Shown piece after piece: positions 18,989 through 27,431 of a stretch of 64,000 bases of DNA. The stretch is taken from NCBI RefSeq assembly GCF_014642735.1, contig NZ_BMIV01000001.1:525364-589363 (forward strand), read 5' to 3'. How positions within the stretch are numbered: position 1 is the first letter of the stretch; each line of letters starts with the position of its first letter. Origin of the DNA: Paracoccus acridae. GTDB lineage: Bacteria; Pseudomonadota; Alphaproteobacteria; Rhodobacterales; Rhodobacteraceae. A program made the translations under genes and the position numbers. The notes under the pieces were generated by a model. The model was given only the letters and a program-made list of their open reading frames with translations. It searched no databases and had not been told where the DNA came from.

Positions 18989-19521
18989 GATCCCGCCCCC
19001 GTCGCGCTGACCACCGTCACCGCCCGGCGGTTCTGGGCATAGCAGGCCTCGTCCGAGCAGACCTCGCGCGGGCGTTCCTTGCCGAAGCTCAGCGTGCGGA
19101 CCCGGTCGGGGCTGACACCTTGGGCGATCAGGTATTCCTGGACCGCCCCGGCGCGTCGCGCGCCAAGGGCAAGGTTGTATTCGCGCGTGCCGGTTTCCTC
19201 GGCATGGCCCTGGACGACGGCGTTGAAGCCCGTATGCGTGTTCAGCCACTGCGCCTGCCGCGCCAGGATCGTGCGCGCCTCGGACGTCAGGGCTGTCTGG
19301 TTCGCGGCGAACAGCACCGTGTTCCCGACAGTGTTGTTGAAATACTGGGGCGTGGCCTCGGCCCCAAGGGTGCCGCCCGCCAGATCGCCCTGATACAGCG
19401 CGCCGCCCGCCGCATTGGCGTAAGGGTCCATGACAGTCTGCGTCACCGGGGGCGCGGGCTGCGCGCAGGCGGCAAGGGTCAGCAGCAGGGCGGCGGCGGC
19501 AGGCTTTTTCCAGGCGATCAT
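18985..19521 (-). CDS. pal: Peptidoglycan-associated lipoprotein Pal
   Basis: Outer-membrane lipoprotein that binds peptidoglycan and TolB, 178 aa. Lipoprotein signal with LAAC lipobox, the lipidated residue being Cys19. The C-terminal OmpA-like domain includes NTVLFAANQTALTSEA and the peptidoglycan-binding stretch GHAEETGTREYNLALGARRA (about 105-124), where family members usually have GHADERGTREYN. Lies between tolB and cpoB in the tol operon; stop overlaps the cpoB GTG. Confidence 0.96.
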   Translation of the reverse strand: MIAWKKPAAAALLLTLAACAQPAPPVTQTVMDPYANAAGGALYQGDLAGGTLGAEATPQYFNNTVGNTVLFAANQTALTSEARTILARQAQWLNTHTGFNAVVQGHAEETGTREYNLALGARRAGAVQEYLIAQGVSPDRVRTLSFGKERPREVCSDEACYAQNRRAVTVVSATGAGS

Positions 19522-19546
19522 CGGGTCATCCTTATGGCGCGGGGCT

Positions 19547-20857
19547 TCAGGGCATCAAGGGACCCCAAGAGGGATCCGAGGCAGCAAAGTCAAGGCTCAG
19601 CGGTCGCATATTGCGCCCGGTGATGTCCACCGAATGCAGCTTGGGCTGGCCGTTCCCCCCAGGCGCGACCCGCGTGAACATGACGACGCGACCATTGGGC
19701 GCCCAGGTCGGGGACTCGTCAAGGAAAGATCCGGTCAGGGTCTTTTCGCCCGATCCGTCGGTGCGCATGGTGGCGATGTGGAACTGGTTGCCCACCTGCT
19801 TGGTAAAGGCGATCAGGTCCCCCTTGGGCGACCAGGCAGGCGATCCGTAACGCCCGTCGCCAAAGCTGATCCGCGAGGGCTCGCCCCCGTTTATCCCCAC
19901 CACATACAGCTGCGGATTGCCCGAACGGTCGGATTCGAACACGATCCGCTGCCCGTCCGGGCTGAAGCTGGGCGCGGTGTCGATGGCGGGCGACTGGACC
20001 AGCGGCCGCTGCGCCCCCGATGCGGCATCCATCAGCCAGATGTCGGTATTGCCGCCCTGTTCGCGCGAATAGACGATCCAGCGCCCGTCCGGGCTGAAGC
20101 GCGGCGAGAATGCCATGCTGTTCGCGTCCTGCGTCAGGGGGCGCGACGACACCGTGGCGATGTCCAGCACGCGGATCTGGGGAAAGCCGCTGTCGAAGCT
20201 GGTATAGGCCAGCCGCCGCCCGTCGCGCGAAAACTGCGGCGCCAGCACCAGCGACGCGCTGTCGGTCATCCACAGGATGTTCTGGCCGTCATAGTCCATC
20301 ACGCCGATGCGCTTGATCCGCGCGTCCTTCGGCCCGGTTTCCTGCACGAATGCCACGCGGCTGTCGAAATAGGGCTGTTCCCCCGTCAGGCGGGCATAGA
20401 TCTGGTCGGCGATCTTGTGCGCGGCCCGGCGCCAGTCGGTCGCGCGGGCATCGAACTGCATCCCGTCGCCCTGCGCCTGGCCGGCATAGACGTCATACAG
20501 CCGGAACTTGACGCTGATCGCGTCGCCCCCCTGCGTCACCTCGGCCGAAACCAGCGCCTGGGCGTTGACCGCGCGCCAATCCTCATAGGCGATCGCCTCG
20601 CCGAAGCTGCCGGGACGGGCGACCTGGGCATCGCGGGAGATTTCGCGGAACAGGCCGGTGCCGGTCAGATCGGCGGCCACCACGTCGCGGATCTGCTGCG
20701 CCACGGCGGCGTCGCCGTGAAAGGCGGGAATGGCGATGGCCATGGGTTCGGTCACACCATCGGTGATCTCGATCTTCAGCGGACCATCCTGCGCCAGGGC
20801 GGGCAGCGAAGCGGCAAGGGCCATCGAGAAGGCCAAAGTCAGCGATCGAAGCATCAT
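19547..20857 (-). CDS. tolB: Tol-Pal system translocation protein TolB
   Basis: Periplasmic beta-propeller protein that links TolA to Pal, about 436 aa. Signal peptide (LRSLTLAFSMALAASLPALA, cleaved before QDGP), an N-terminal alpha/beta domain, then repeated WD40-like PD40 blades seen as FSRDGRRLAYTS, FSPDGRWIVYS, FSPDGQRIVFES, WSPKGDLIAFT and WAPNGRVVMFT. Two adjacent ATGs (20857 and 20854) are possible; a GAGG site favours either only slightly. Tightly followed by pal after 25 bases. Confidence 0.96.
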   Translation of the reverse strand: MMLRSLTLAFSMALAASLPALAQDGPLKIEITDGVTEPMAIAIPAFHGDAAVAQQIRDVVAADLTGTGLFREISRDAQVARPGSFGEAIAYEDWRAVNAQALVSAEVTQGGDAISVKFRLYDVYAGQAQGDGMQFDARATDWRRAAHKIADQIYARLTGEQPYFDSRVAFVQETGPKDARIKRIGVMDYDGQNILWMTDSASLVLAPQFSRDGRRLAYTSFDSGFPQIRVLDIATVSSRPLTQDANSMAFSPRFSPDGRWIVYSREQGGNTDIWLMDAASGAQRPLVQSPAIDTAPSFSPDGQRIVFESDRSGNPQLYVVGINGGEPSRISFGDGRYGSPAWSPKGDLIAFTKQVGNQFHIATMRTDGSGEKTLTGSFLDESPTWAPNGRVVMFTRVAPGGNGQPKLHSVDITGRNMRPLSLDFAASDPSWGPLMP

Positions 20858-20892
20858 ATCCTCATCATCCTTGCGACAGGGCCGGTCCGGCC

Positions 20893-22779
20893 TCAGTCAA
20901 ACCCGATTCCGTCTGGGCGAAACTCGACCACCACATCGCGCCAACGGCTGTATTTGTCGAAGGGCAGGGGAAAGCCCGCGCCGCCGCACATCATGATCGC
21001 CCGCCGCGCCACCTCGAAGGCGTGCCGGGCACCGGCCTCGGACCCGCCGTGATAATCGGAAATCCGCAGGCTTGCCTCGATCGGCCGGGCATCGGCGGTC
21101 ATGCTGAAAGCCACCGAGACCGACATGCCCGACGCCTCGACCGACAGCGCGCCTTCGTTCCAGCACTGGCGCAGCGCGGTGCGGAAGGCATCCCGTTCTG
21201 CCTGCGACAAGGGCTGGGCCTGGGACAGGCTGGACATGTCGATGTCGTCAAGCGGCGTGGGCCGGATGGCCGACGGCGCAAGTTGCATGGGTTCCGCAAG
21301 GCCGCCCTGCGTGCCACCGGCATCTGCCGGGGCAGGGGAACCCGACATCGCCCCCGCCAGGGCCGCCGCCAGCGGATCCTGCACGGCGGATGCGCCGGAT
21401 CCCCCGTCGATCATCTGGCTGTTGCCACCTGCCGTATCCCCGGTCGAGGCGGTGTCCGTCCCGCCCGCACCGGCGCTGCCATCCTGTGCCTCGCGCAGCG
21501 CATCTTCCAGCGCCTGCTGGCGGGCTGCCTCGGCTGCGGCCTGTTCCTCGGCGGCACGGGCTGCAGCGGCGCGGCGTTCTTCCGCCTCGCGTTCCGCGGC
21601 AAGACGACGTTCCTCGGCTTCGCGTTCGGCGGCCTCTGCAGCGGCGCGGCGCTCTTCTTCGGCTTGGCGGGCTTCCTCGGCAAGGCGTTCTGCTTCGCGG
21701 GCTTCCTCGGCCCTTCGCTCTGCCTCGGCCTGGCGCTCTGCCTGCCGTTCTTCTTCAGCCCGACGTTCTGCCTCGGCCCGGCGTTCCTCTTCGGCCCGGC
21801 GCTCGGCTTCCTGTTCCTCCGCTTCGCGGGCGGCAGCGGCGCGGCGTTCTTCCTCGGCCCGGCGTTCTGCCTCCGCCTCGCGCCGTTCCTCCTCTGCGCG
21901 GGCCTCGGCTTCGCGTTGTTCCTGTGCCTCGCGCTCTGCCCGTTCCGCAGCCGCCCTGCGTTCGGCGGCTTGGCGGCGCTCCTCGGCTGCCTGTCGTTCT
22001 TGCTCGGCCTCCTCGGCCCGCTCGGCTTCGGCCCGGCGCGCCTCCTCGGCGGCCTCGCGCTCGGCGGTCAGGCGGCGTTCTTCCGCTTCGGCGGCGGCTG
22101 CGGCTGCGGCAGCCTGGGCCGCTTCCTCGGCCGCGCGGGCTGCCTCGGCGGCTGCCTGTCGCTCGGCCTCTTGCTGCGCCAGTCGCGCATTGCGGCGTTC
22201 GACCAGACCTTCGGGTCGCAGCCGGGGCAGGGCGGATCGGTCAAGCGCCAGTTCCGACCGAGGCGCAGCGGACGCATCGGCCGGGGGCGCCTCGGGCCGG
22301 GAGGGCTGCGCACCGGCCGCCGGCACGCCGCCATCGGCGGGCGGCAAAGGGGCGGCATCGTCGGCAGTCTGGTTGTCGGCGGGCGCGCCCAGATCGGTCG
22401 CCACGGCCACAGGATCCGGCCGGTCGAAATCGGACAGGTCGGGACGTGCCTCGGATCCGTCGGGCTGGGCCAGATCCTGCGCCGCATCCTCGGCATCGGG
22501 GATGCTGGCCTCGGCGGGTGCCTGCGCGGCATCCTGATCCATCGCAGGCGCGGGCATCGTCGCCACCGCCGTGGCCTCGCGCCCGACCGGCCCCGCGCCA
22601 CGCGATGCGGCGGCCAGGGCCTCGAACTCGGCCCCGCTCATGGTCGCCACCTCGGTCGTGCGCAGCGGCGTGGACGGTTGCGGGCGGAAGAACACCCCGC
22701 CCAGGATCGCCCAGAGGATCAGCGCGGTATGCGCCGATCCCGAAACCCACCAGCCGATGCGATCCTCGCGGTCCTCCAT
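20893..22779 (-). CDS. tolA: Tol-Pal system protein TolA
   Basis: Inner-membrane-anchored force transducer of the Tol-Pal system, 628 aa (E. coli 421). Layout: one transmembrane helix (about 13-31, with the SxxxH-like SGSAHTAL motif that contacts TolQR), an acidic Ala/Pro/Asp-rich linker (about 40-190), a ~240-residue Ala/Glu/Arg helix (about 192-432), a Gly/Ser-rich linker, and a C-terminal globular domain (about 515-628) with Cys539 and Cys598. The extra length comes from the linkers, not the helix. The repetitive helix causes long spurious open frames on the opposite strand. Four bases after tolR. Confidence 0.93.
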   Translation of the reverse strand: MEDREDRIGWWVSGSAHTALILWAILGGVFFRPQPSTPLRTTEVATMSGAEFEALAAASRGAGPVGREATAVATMPAPAMDQDAAQAPAEASIPDAEDAAQDLAQPDGSEARPDLSDFDRPDPVAVATDLGAPADNQTADDAAPLPPADGGVPAAGAQPSRPEAPPADASAAPRSELALDRSALPRLRPEGLVERRNARLAQQEAERQAAAEAARAAEEAAQAAAAAAAAEAEERRLTAEREAAEEARRAEAERAEEAEQERQAAEERRQAAERRAAAERAEREAQEQREAEARAEEERREAEAERRAEEERRAAAAREAEEQEAERRAEEERRAEAERRAEEERQAERQAEAERRAEEAREAERLAEEARQAEEERRAAAEAAEREAEERRLAAEREAEERRAAAARAAEEQAAAEAARQQALEDALREAQDGSAGAGGTDTASTGDTAGGNSQMIDGGSGASAVQDPLAAALAGAMSGSPAPADAGGTQGGLAEPMQLAPSAIRPTPLDDIDMSSLSQAQPLSQAERDAFRTALRQCWNEGALSVEASGMSVSVAFSMTADARPIEASLRISDYHGGSEAGARHAFEVARRAIMMCGGAGFPLPFDKYSRWRDVVVEFRPDGIGFD

Positions 22780-22783
22780 GGCG

Positions 22784-23239
22784 TCAGCCGTCCATCCTGG
22801 GCCCGCCGGTATCCGTCACCAGCACGATATCGGAAAGGCCGGCCGCATTCAGCGCGCCCATGACCTGCACCACGCGGGCATAGGGGATCGCCCCATCGGC
22901 GCGCAGGAAGACCCGCTGGCTTTGCCGCTGGGCCAGGATCTCGCGCAGGCGGGTGACGATCTGGTCCTGCGCCACGGGCGCGTCCATCAGCACCACGTCG
23001 CCATTGGCGGGGATCGAAATGACCAGCGGTTCTTCCGGCTCGGTGGGAACGGCGGTCGCGGCGGTCTGGGGCAGGTTCAGCGGCACGCCCGCCGTCATCA
23101 GGGGTGCCGCCACCATGAAGATCACCAGCAGCACCAGCATCACGTCCACGAAGGGGGTGACGTTGATTTCCGCCATCGGCGCGTTGCGGCGCCTGCCCCG
23201 GCCCTTGCGGCTGACCCGCTTGACGACGGCGCCCGACAT
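22784..23239 (-). CDS. tolR: Tol-Pal system protein TolR (ExbD family)
   Basis: Proton-channel partner of TolQ that energises TolA, 151 aa. One transmembrane helix, about residues 26-46, contains the essential Asp in NVTPFVDVMLVLLVIFMV. The rest is the periplasmic dimerisation domain. The ATG follows the tolQ TAG without a gap, indicating coupling. ExbD is the paralogous alternative, but the neighbouring tolQ, tolA, tolB and pal settle the name. Confidence 0.95.
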   Translation of the reverse strand: MSGAVVKRVSRKGRGRRRNAPMAEINVTPFVDVMLVLLVIFMVAAPLMTAGVPLNLPQTAATAVPTEPEEPLVISIPANGDVVLMDAPVAQDQIVTRLREILAQRQSQRVFLRADGAIPYARVVQVMGALNAAGLSDIVLVTDTGGPRMDG

Positions 23240-23932
<693 letters not shown>

Positions 23933-24077
23933 CGTCACTGCCTTTTCGTCGTGATCCATCACGGACCCGGCCGGTGTTCCGGTCGGTTTTCAGGCCTTCT
24001 AGCGCCTTCCCGGCAAAGGTTGCAGCCCCTTGATGCAACACAATGGCGTCACCTTCGGACAGTGCGACCCAATCGCC

Positions 24078-24473
24078 TCACCCTGACGCCAAGGTCTCCG
24101 CCAGACCTTTCGGCAGCCTGACCGGGCGGCCCTGGGCGTCCAGGCAGGCCAGCGTGACCCTGGCCGTGAACAGCGGGTCGCCCTCGCGCCTGACGGTCTG
24201 GCTGACGACGATCCGCGCGGCGGTCATCTGGTCCAGCGTGGTTTCCACCGCCAGAAGGTCGTCGAAATGGGCAGGCCGCAGATAATCCGCCTCGATCCGG
24301 CGGACGGCGAAGACATGGCCGCTGTCGGTCTTCAGCCGCAGCTGGTCAACGCCAAGCGCACGCAGCCATTCCGACCGGCCCCGCTCGATGAACTTCAGAT
24401 AGTTCGCGTAATAGACGATCCCGGCAAGGTCGGTGTCCTCGTAATAGACGCGGACGGCAAGGCTGTGCATCAT
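24078..24473 (-). CDS. ybgC: Tol-Pal-associated acyl-CoA thioesterase YbgC
   Basis: Hotdog-fold acyl-CoA thioesterase found with the tol-pal genes and thought to act in phospholipid metabolism, 131 aa. The catalytic motif reads EDTDLAGIVYYANYLKFIERGR with the nucleophilic Asp at residue 15. Its ATG overlaps the stop of the upstream unknown gene by four bases (ATGA). It precedes tolQ by about 145 bases, so it may be cotranscribed or tolQ may have its own promoter in the gap. Confidence 0.94.
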   Translation of the reverse strand: MMHSLAVRVYYEDTDLAGIVYYANYLKFIERGRSEWLRALGVDQLRLKTDSGHVFAVRRIEADYLRPAHFDDLLAVETTLDQMTAARIVVSQTVRREGDPLFTARVTLACLDAQGRPVRLPKGLAETLASG

Positions 24474-25054
24474 GCGCCCCCCAAACGGGCCGCAAGCCGC
24501 AACGCATGGGCAGGATCGGTGGCCGCAACCGGCAGAACCGGATCATAGGCCGCGCGGATCACCCCTGCGATGTCTGCCGAGGGGGTGATGTCGCGCGCGA
24601 ATGTCAGCGCGCAGCGCATGAACAGCGCCTCGGCCAGTTGCGCAGGGTGGCTGTCGGCCAGTGGCCCCGACATGCGCAGGAAGCCCAGGCAGGCGCGGAT
24701 GCCGCCATCGGCGTCAAAGCGGAACATCCGATACTGGTCCGCATCCGCCCGCGCCAGACGGGCAGGCAGGTCCGGCGCATCGGTCAGTCGGTCAAGATCG
24801 GGAATGTCCCTCAGGTCGGACCAGTCGCGGACGAAGAACAGCATCAGGTTCGCCCCCATGTCAGGGTCCGTATCCGCCAGCGGATGGCGCGCATGGGCAA
24901 AGCCCGCCCGGATCGCGCCGCGAAAGATGTCCAGACTATCGTCCGCCAGGCCAAAGATGACGGGCGCCACCGGCCGTCCCCAGCGGGCACAAAGAAATGT
25001 CCCGTCGGCGCGGGTGAATAGTGCGGCAATCTGGTCTGCGGTCATGCCCGTCAT
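24470..25054 (-). CDS. Conserved hypothetical protein of unknown function
   Basis: A 194-aa soluble protein that I do not recognise. No signal peptide, membrane segment or nucleotide-binding motif is visible. It has a short Cys-containing start (LFTRADGTFLCARWGRP), a region rich in Asp/Ala and Arg, and aromatic-rich blocks (DQYRMFRFDADGGIR). Codon use resembles the neighbours, so it is probably a native gene. Its ATG at 25054 (MTGMTADQ; alternative at 25045) is the ATG of the repeat element that follows scoB, and its stop overlaps the ybgC start by four bases. Coupling to ybgC hints at a cell-envelope or lipid role, but this is inference from position only. Confidence 0.75.
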   Translation of the reverse strand: MTGMTADQIAALFTRADGTFLCARWGRPVAPVIFGLADDSLDIFRGAIRAGFAHARHPLADTDPDMGANLMLFFVRDWSDLRDIPDLDRLTDAPDLPARLARADADQYRMFRFDADGGIRACLGFLRMSGPLADSHPAQLAEALFMRCALTFARDITPSADIAGVIRAAYDPVLPVAATDPAHALRLAARLGGA

Positions 25055-25116
25055 CTTCTGTGTCCAAATATCCTGGGGGGAGTCGCCGAAACGGCGACGG
25101 GGGGCAAGGCCCCCCG
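25052..25116 (-). repeat. Intergenic two-hairpin + GGATATTT element, copy 4, supplying a start codon
   Basis: Reads on the minus strand downstream of scoB. First stem GGGGGGC/GCCCCCC (25099-25105 with 25109-25115), second stem GTCGCCG/CGGCGAC with a 3-base loop (25082-25098), then TCCCCCCAGGATATTTGG and the tail ACACAGAAGATG. The ATG of the tail is the likely start codon of the following gene. The only copy lying between two genes of the same direction. Confidence 0.75.
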
Positions 25117-25142
25117 CCACCTTTTCCAGCCTGCGCGGGGCG

Positions 25143-25768
<626 letters not shown>

Positions 25769-25769
<1 letters not shown>

Positions 25770-26473
25770 TACGCGGTCTCCTTCTTGCGGGTGGTGCGCT
25801 GCTCGATGCGCTTCTCGTGCTGGCCCTGCACGATGCGGTGGACATAGATGCCGGGCAGGTGGATCATGTCGGGATCCAGGCTGCCGCGCGGGACGATCTC
25901 CTCCACCTCGGCCACGCAGACCTTGCCGCACATCGCCGCCGGCGGGTTGAAGTTGCGCGCCGTCTTGCGGAACACCAGGTTGCCGGTGTCGTCGGCCTTC
26001 CAGGCCTTGACGATGGACAGATCCGCCACGATGCCGCGTTCCAGGATGTAATCCTCGCCGTCGAAGGTCTTGACCTCCTTGCCCTCGGCGATGACGGTGC
26101 CCACGCCCGTCTTGGTATAGAAGCCGGGGATGCCGCAGCCGCCCGCGCGCATCCGTTCGGCCAGCGTCCCTTGCGGGTTGAACTCCAACTCCAGCTCGCC
26201 CGACAGATACTGGCGCATGAATTCGGCATTTTCGCCGACATAGCTGCTGATCATCTTCTTGATCTGGCGCGTCTGCAGCAGGATCCCCAGTCCGAAGTCA
26301 TCGACGCCGCAGTTGTTGGACGCGACCGTCAGATCCTTGGTGCCCGCGTCCCGGATGGCCGCGATCAGCAGTTCGGGGATGCCGCAGAGGCCAAAGCCGC
26401 CCGCCGCGATGAACATCCCGTCATGCAGCAAGCCCTCCAGGGCCTCGCTTGCCGTGGCATAGACCTTTTTCAT
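25769..26473 (-). CDS. scoA: 3-oxoacid CoA-transferase subunit A
   Basis: Alpha subunit of the CoA-transferase, 234 aa. Family motifs: GMFIAAGGFGLCGIPE near residues 19-34, VASNNCGVDDFGLGILLQ, and GTLAERMRAGGCGIPGFYTKTGVGT (about 105-130). First gene of scoAB. The start lies beside a 247-base gap shared with the divergent TyrA-like gene. That gap contains several GGTTGAC-type repeats that could be regulatory. Confidence 0.93.
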
Positions 26474-26650
26474 TGTCCCTCCCCAAATTGAACCGCTGCG
26501 GATTTGTCGCTTGCGCGTCAGGCCAAGTCAATGCGGCGGTGCAGCATGGTTGACATCGGCGGTGCCCGCCGCCATCAAACGGGGATGAACGCCCGCAACG
26601 CTGCCTTCGCCAACTATTACCGCCCGCTGACATAGCGGGGGCAGCGTCAT

Positions 26651-26675
26651 GTCAACCGCGCGGGGTGCGGTTGAC
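26651..26675. promoter_or_regulatory. Perfect 9-bp inverted repeat in the scoA / tyrA-like divergent gap
   Basis: GTCAACCGC (26651-26659), 7-base spacer, GCGGTTGAC (26667-26675). A third GGTTGACAT copy lies at 26548-26556, inverted relative to ATGTCAACC at 26649-26657. The spacing fits a dimeric repressor or activator site. On the minus strand GGTTGACA also supplies a consensus -35 (TTGACA), though the nearest -10-like TATGTC is only 15 bases away. Confidence 0.45.
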
Positions 26676-26720
26676 GGGAAAGATCACAACGGCCTTGCGC
26701 AAGCCCGGAAGGTCCGTCCC

Positions 26721-27431
26721 ATGCGTCCCGAAACCCTGTCCATCATCGGCTTTGGCGCCTTCGGCCAGCTGATCGCGCGGCATCTGCGCCCGCATCTGGC
26801 GCTGTCCGTCTGCGATCCCTGCGTCCGGCCGAACGACCTGCCGCAGGTCGATCCCGCGCAGGCGGCCCGCGCCGACATCGTGGTGCTGGCCGTGCCCCTG
26901 CCGCAGCTTGAAGCCGTCCTGCGCGCCATCGCCCCGCATCTGCGGCCGGGGTCGACGGTGATTGACGTGTCGTCGATCAAGGTCGAACCCGCGCGGCTGA
27001 TGCTGGACCTGCTGCCGGATCATGTGGGGATCGTCGCCAGTCACCCGCTGTTCGGTCCGGCCAGCGCGGCGGGCGGCATCGCGGGCCATCGCATCGCCTG
27101 GTGCCCGCTGCGTGGCCGGGGAGACCGCCGGCTGGCAGCCTTTCTGAAGGCCAGGGGCTTGCAGGTGATCCCCACCACCCCCGACCAGCACGACCGGGAC
27201 ATGGCGGTGGTCCAGGGCCTCACGCATCTGATCGCGCGCAGCCTGTCGCGGCTGGGTCCCCTGCCGCGGGACATGGCGACCCGCAGCTTCGCGATGCTGG
27301 CGGAAGCCGCCGCCATGGTCCAGGACGACTCTCCCGAACTGCTGGCGACGATCCTGAAGGCGAACCCCCATGCGGCCAGCGTCCGTCAGCGCTTCCTGGC
27401 GGAAGCCGCCGGGATCGCGGACGAACTCTAG
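26721..27431 (+). CDS. Prephenate/arogenate dehydrogenase family protein (TyrA-like, short)
   Basis: A 236-aa NAD(P)-binding protein of the TyrA family, which oxidatively decarboxylates prephenate or arogenate in tyrosine synthesis. The Rossmann fingerprint GFGAFG lies at residues 10-15, and the substrate-site motif VASHPLFGPASA follows near 110. At 236 aa it is shorter than most TyrA enzymes (about 280-310), with a reduced C-terminal helical domain, similar to minimal arogenate dehydrogenases. Start MRPETLSIIG follows GGAAGG; an ATG 24 codons upstream (26649) lies inside the inverted repeat and is less likely. Its TAG shares the CTAG tetranucleotide with the topA stop on the other strand. 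Confidence 0.8.
   Translation: MRPETLSIIGFGAFGQLIARHLRPHLALSVCDPCVRPNDLPQVDPAQAARADIVVLAVPLPQLEAVLRAIAPHLRPGSTVIDVSSIKVEPARLMLDLLPDHVGIVASHPLFGPASAAGGIAGHRIAWCPLRGRGDRRLAAFLKARGLQVIPTTPDQHDRDMAVVQGLTHLIARSLSRLGPLPRDMATRSFAMLAEAAAMVQDDSPELLATILKANPHAASVRQRFLAEAAGIADEL

Noticed and set aside
21022-22883. Three long plus-strand open frames opposite tolA, very rich in Cys/Phe/Leu, Ser/Ala or Arg/Pro
   Set aside because: They mirror the repetitive Ala/Glu/Arg codons of the TolA helix and show no start signals or protein-like composition.
25770-25931. Upstream extension of scoB into scoA
   Set aside because: The 208-aa form starting at 25769 has the family length and a TAATG coupling; the extension only reads scoA out of frame.
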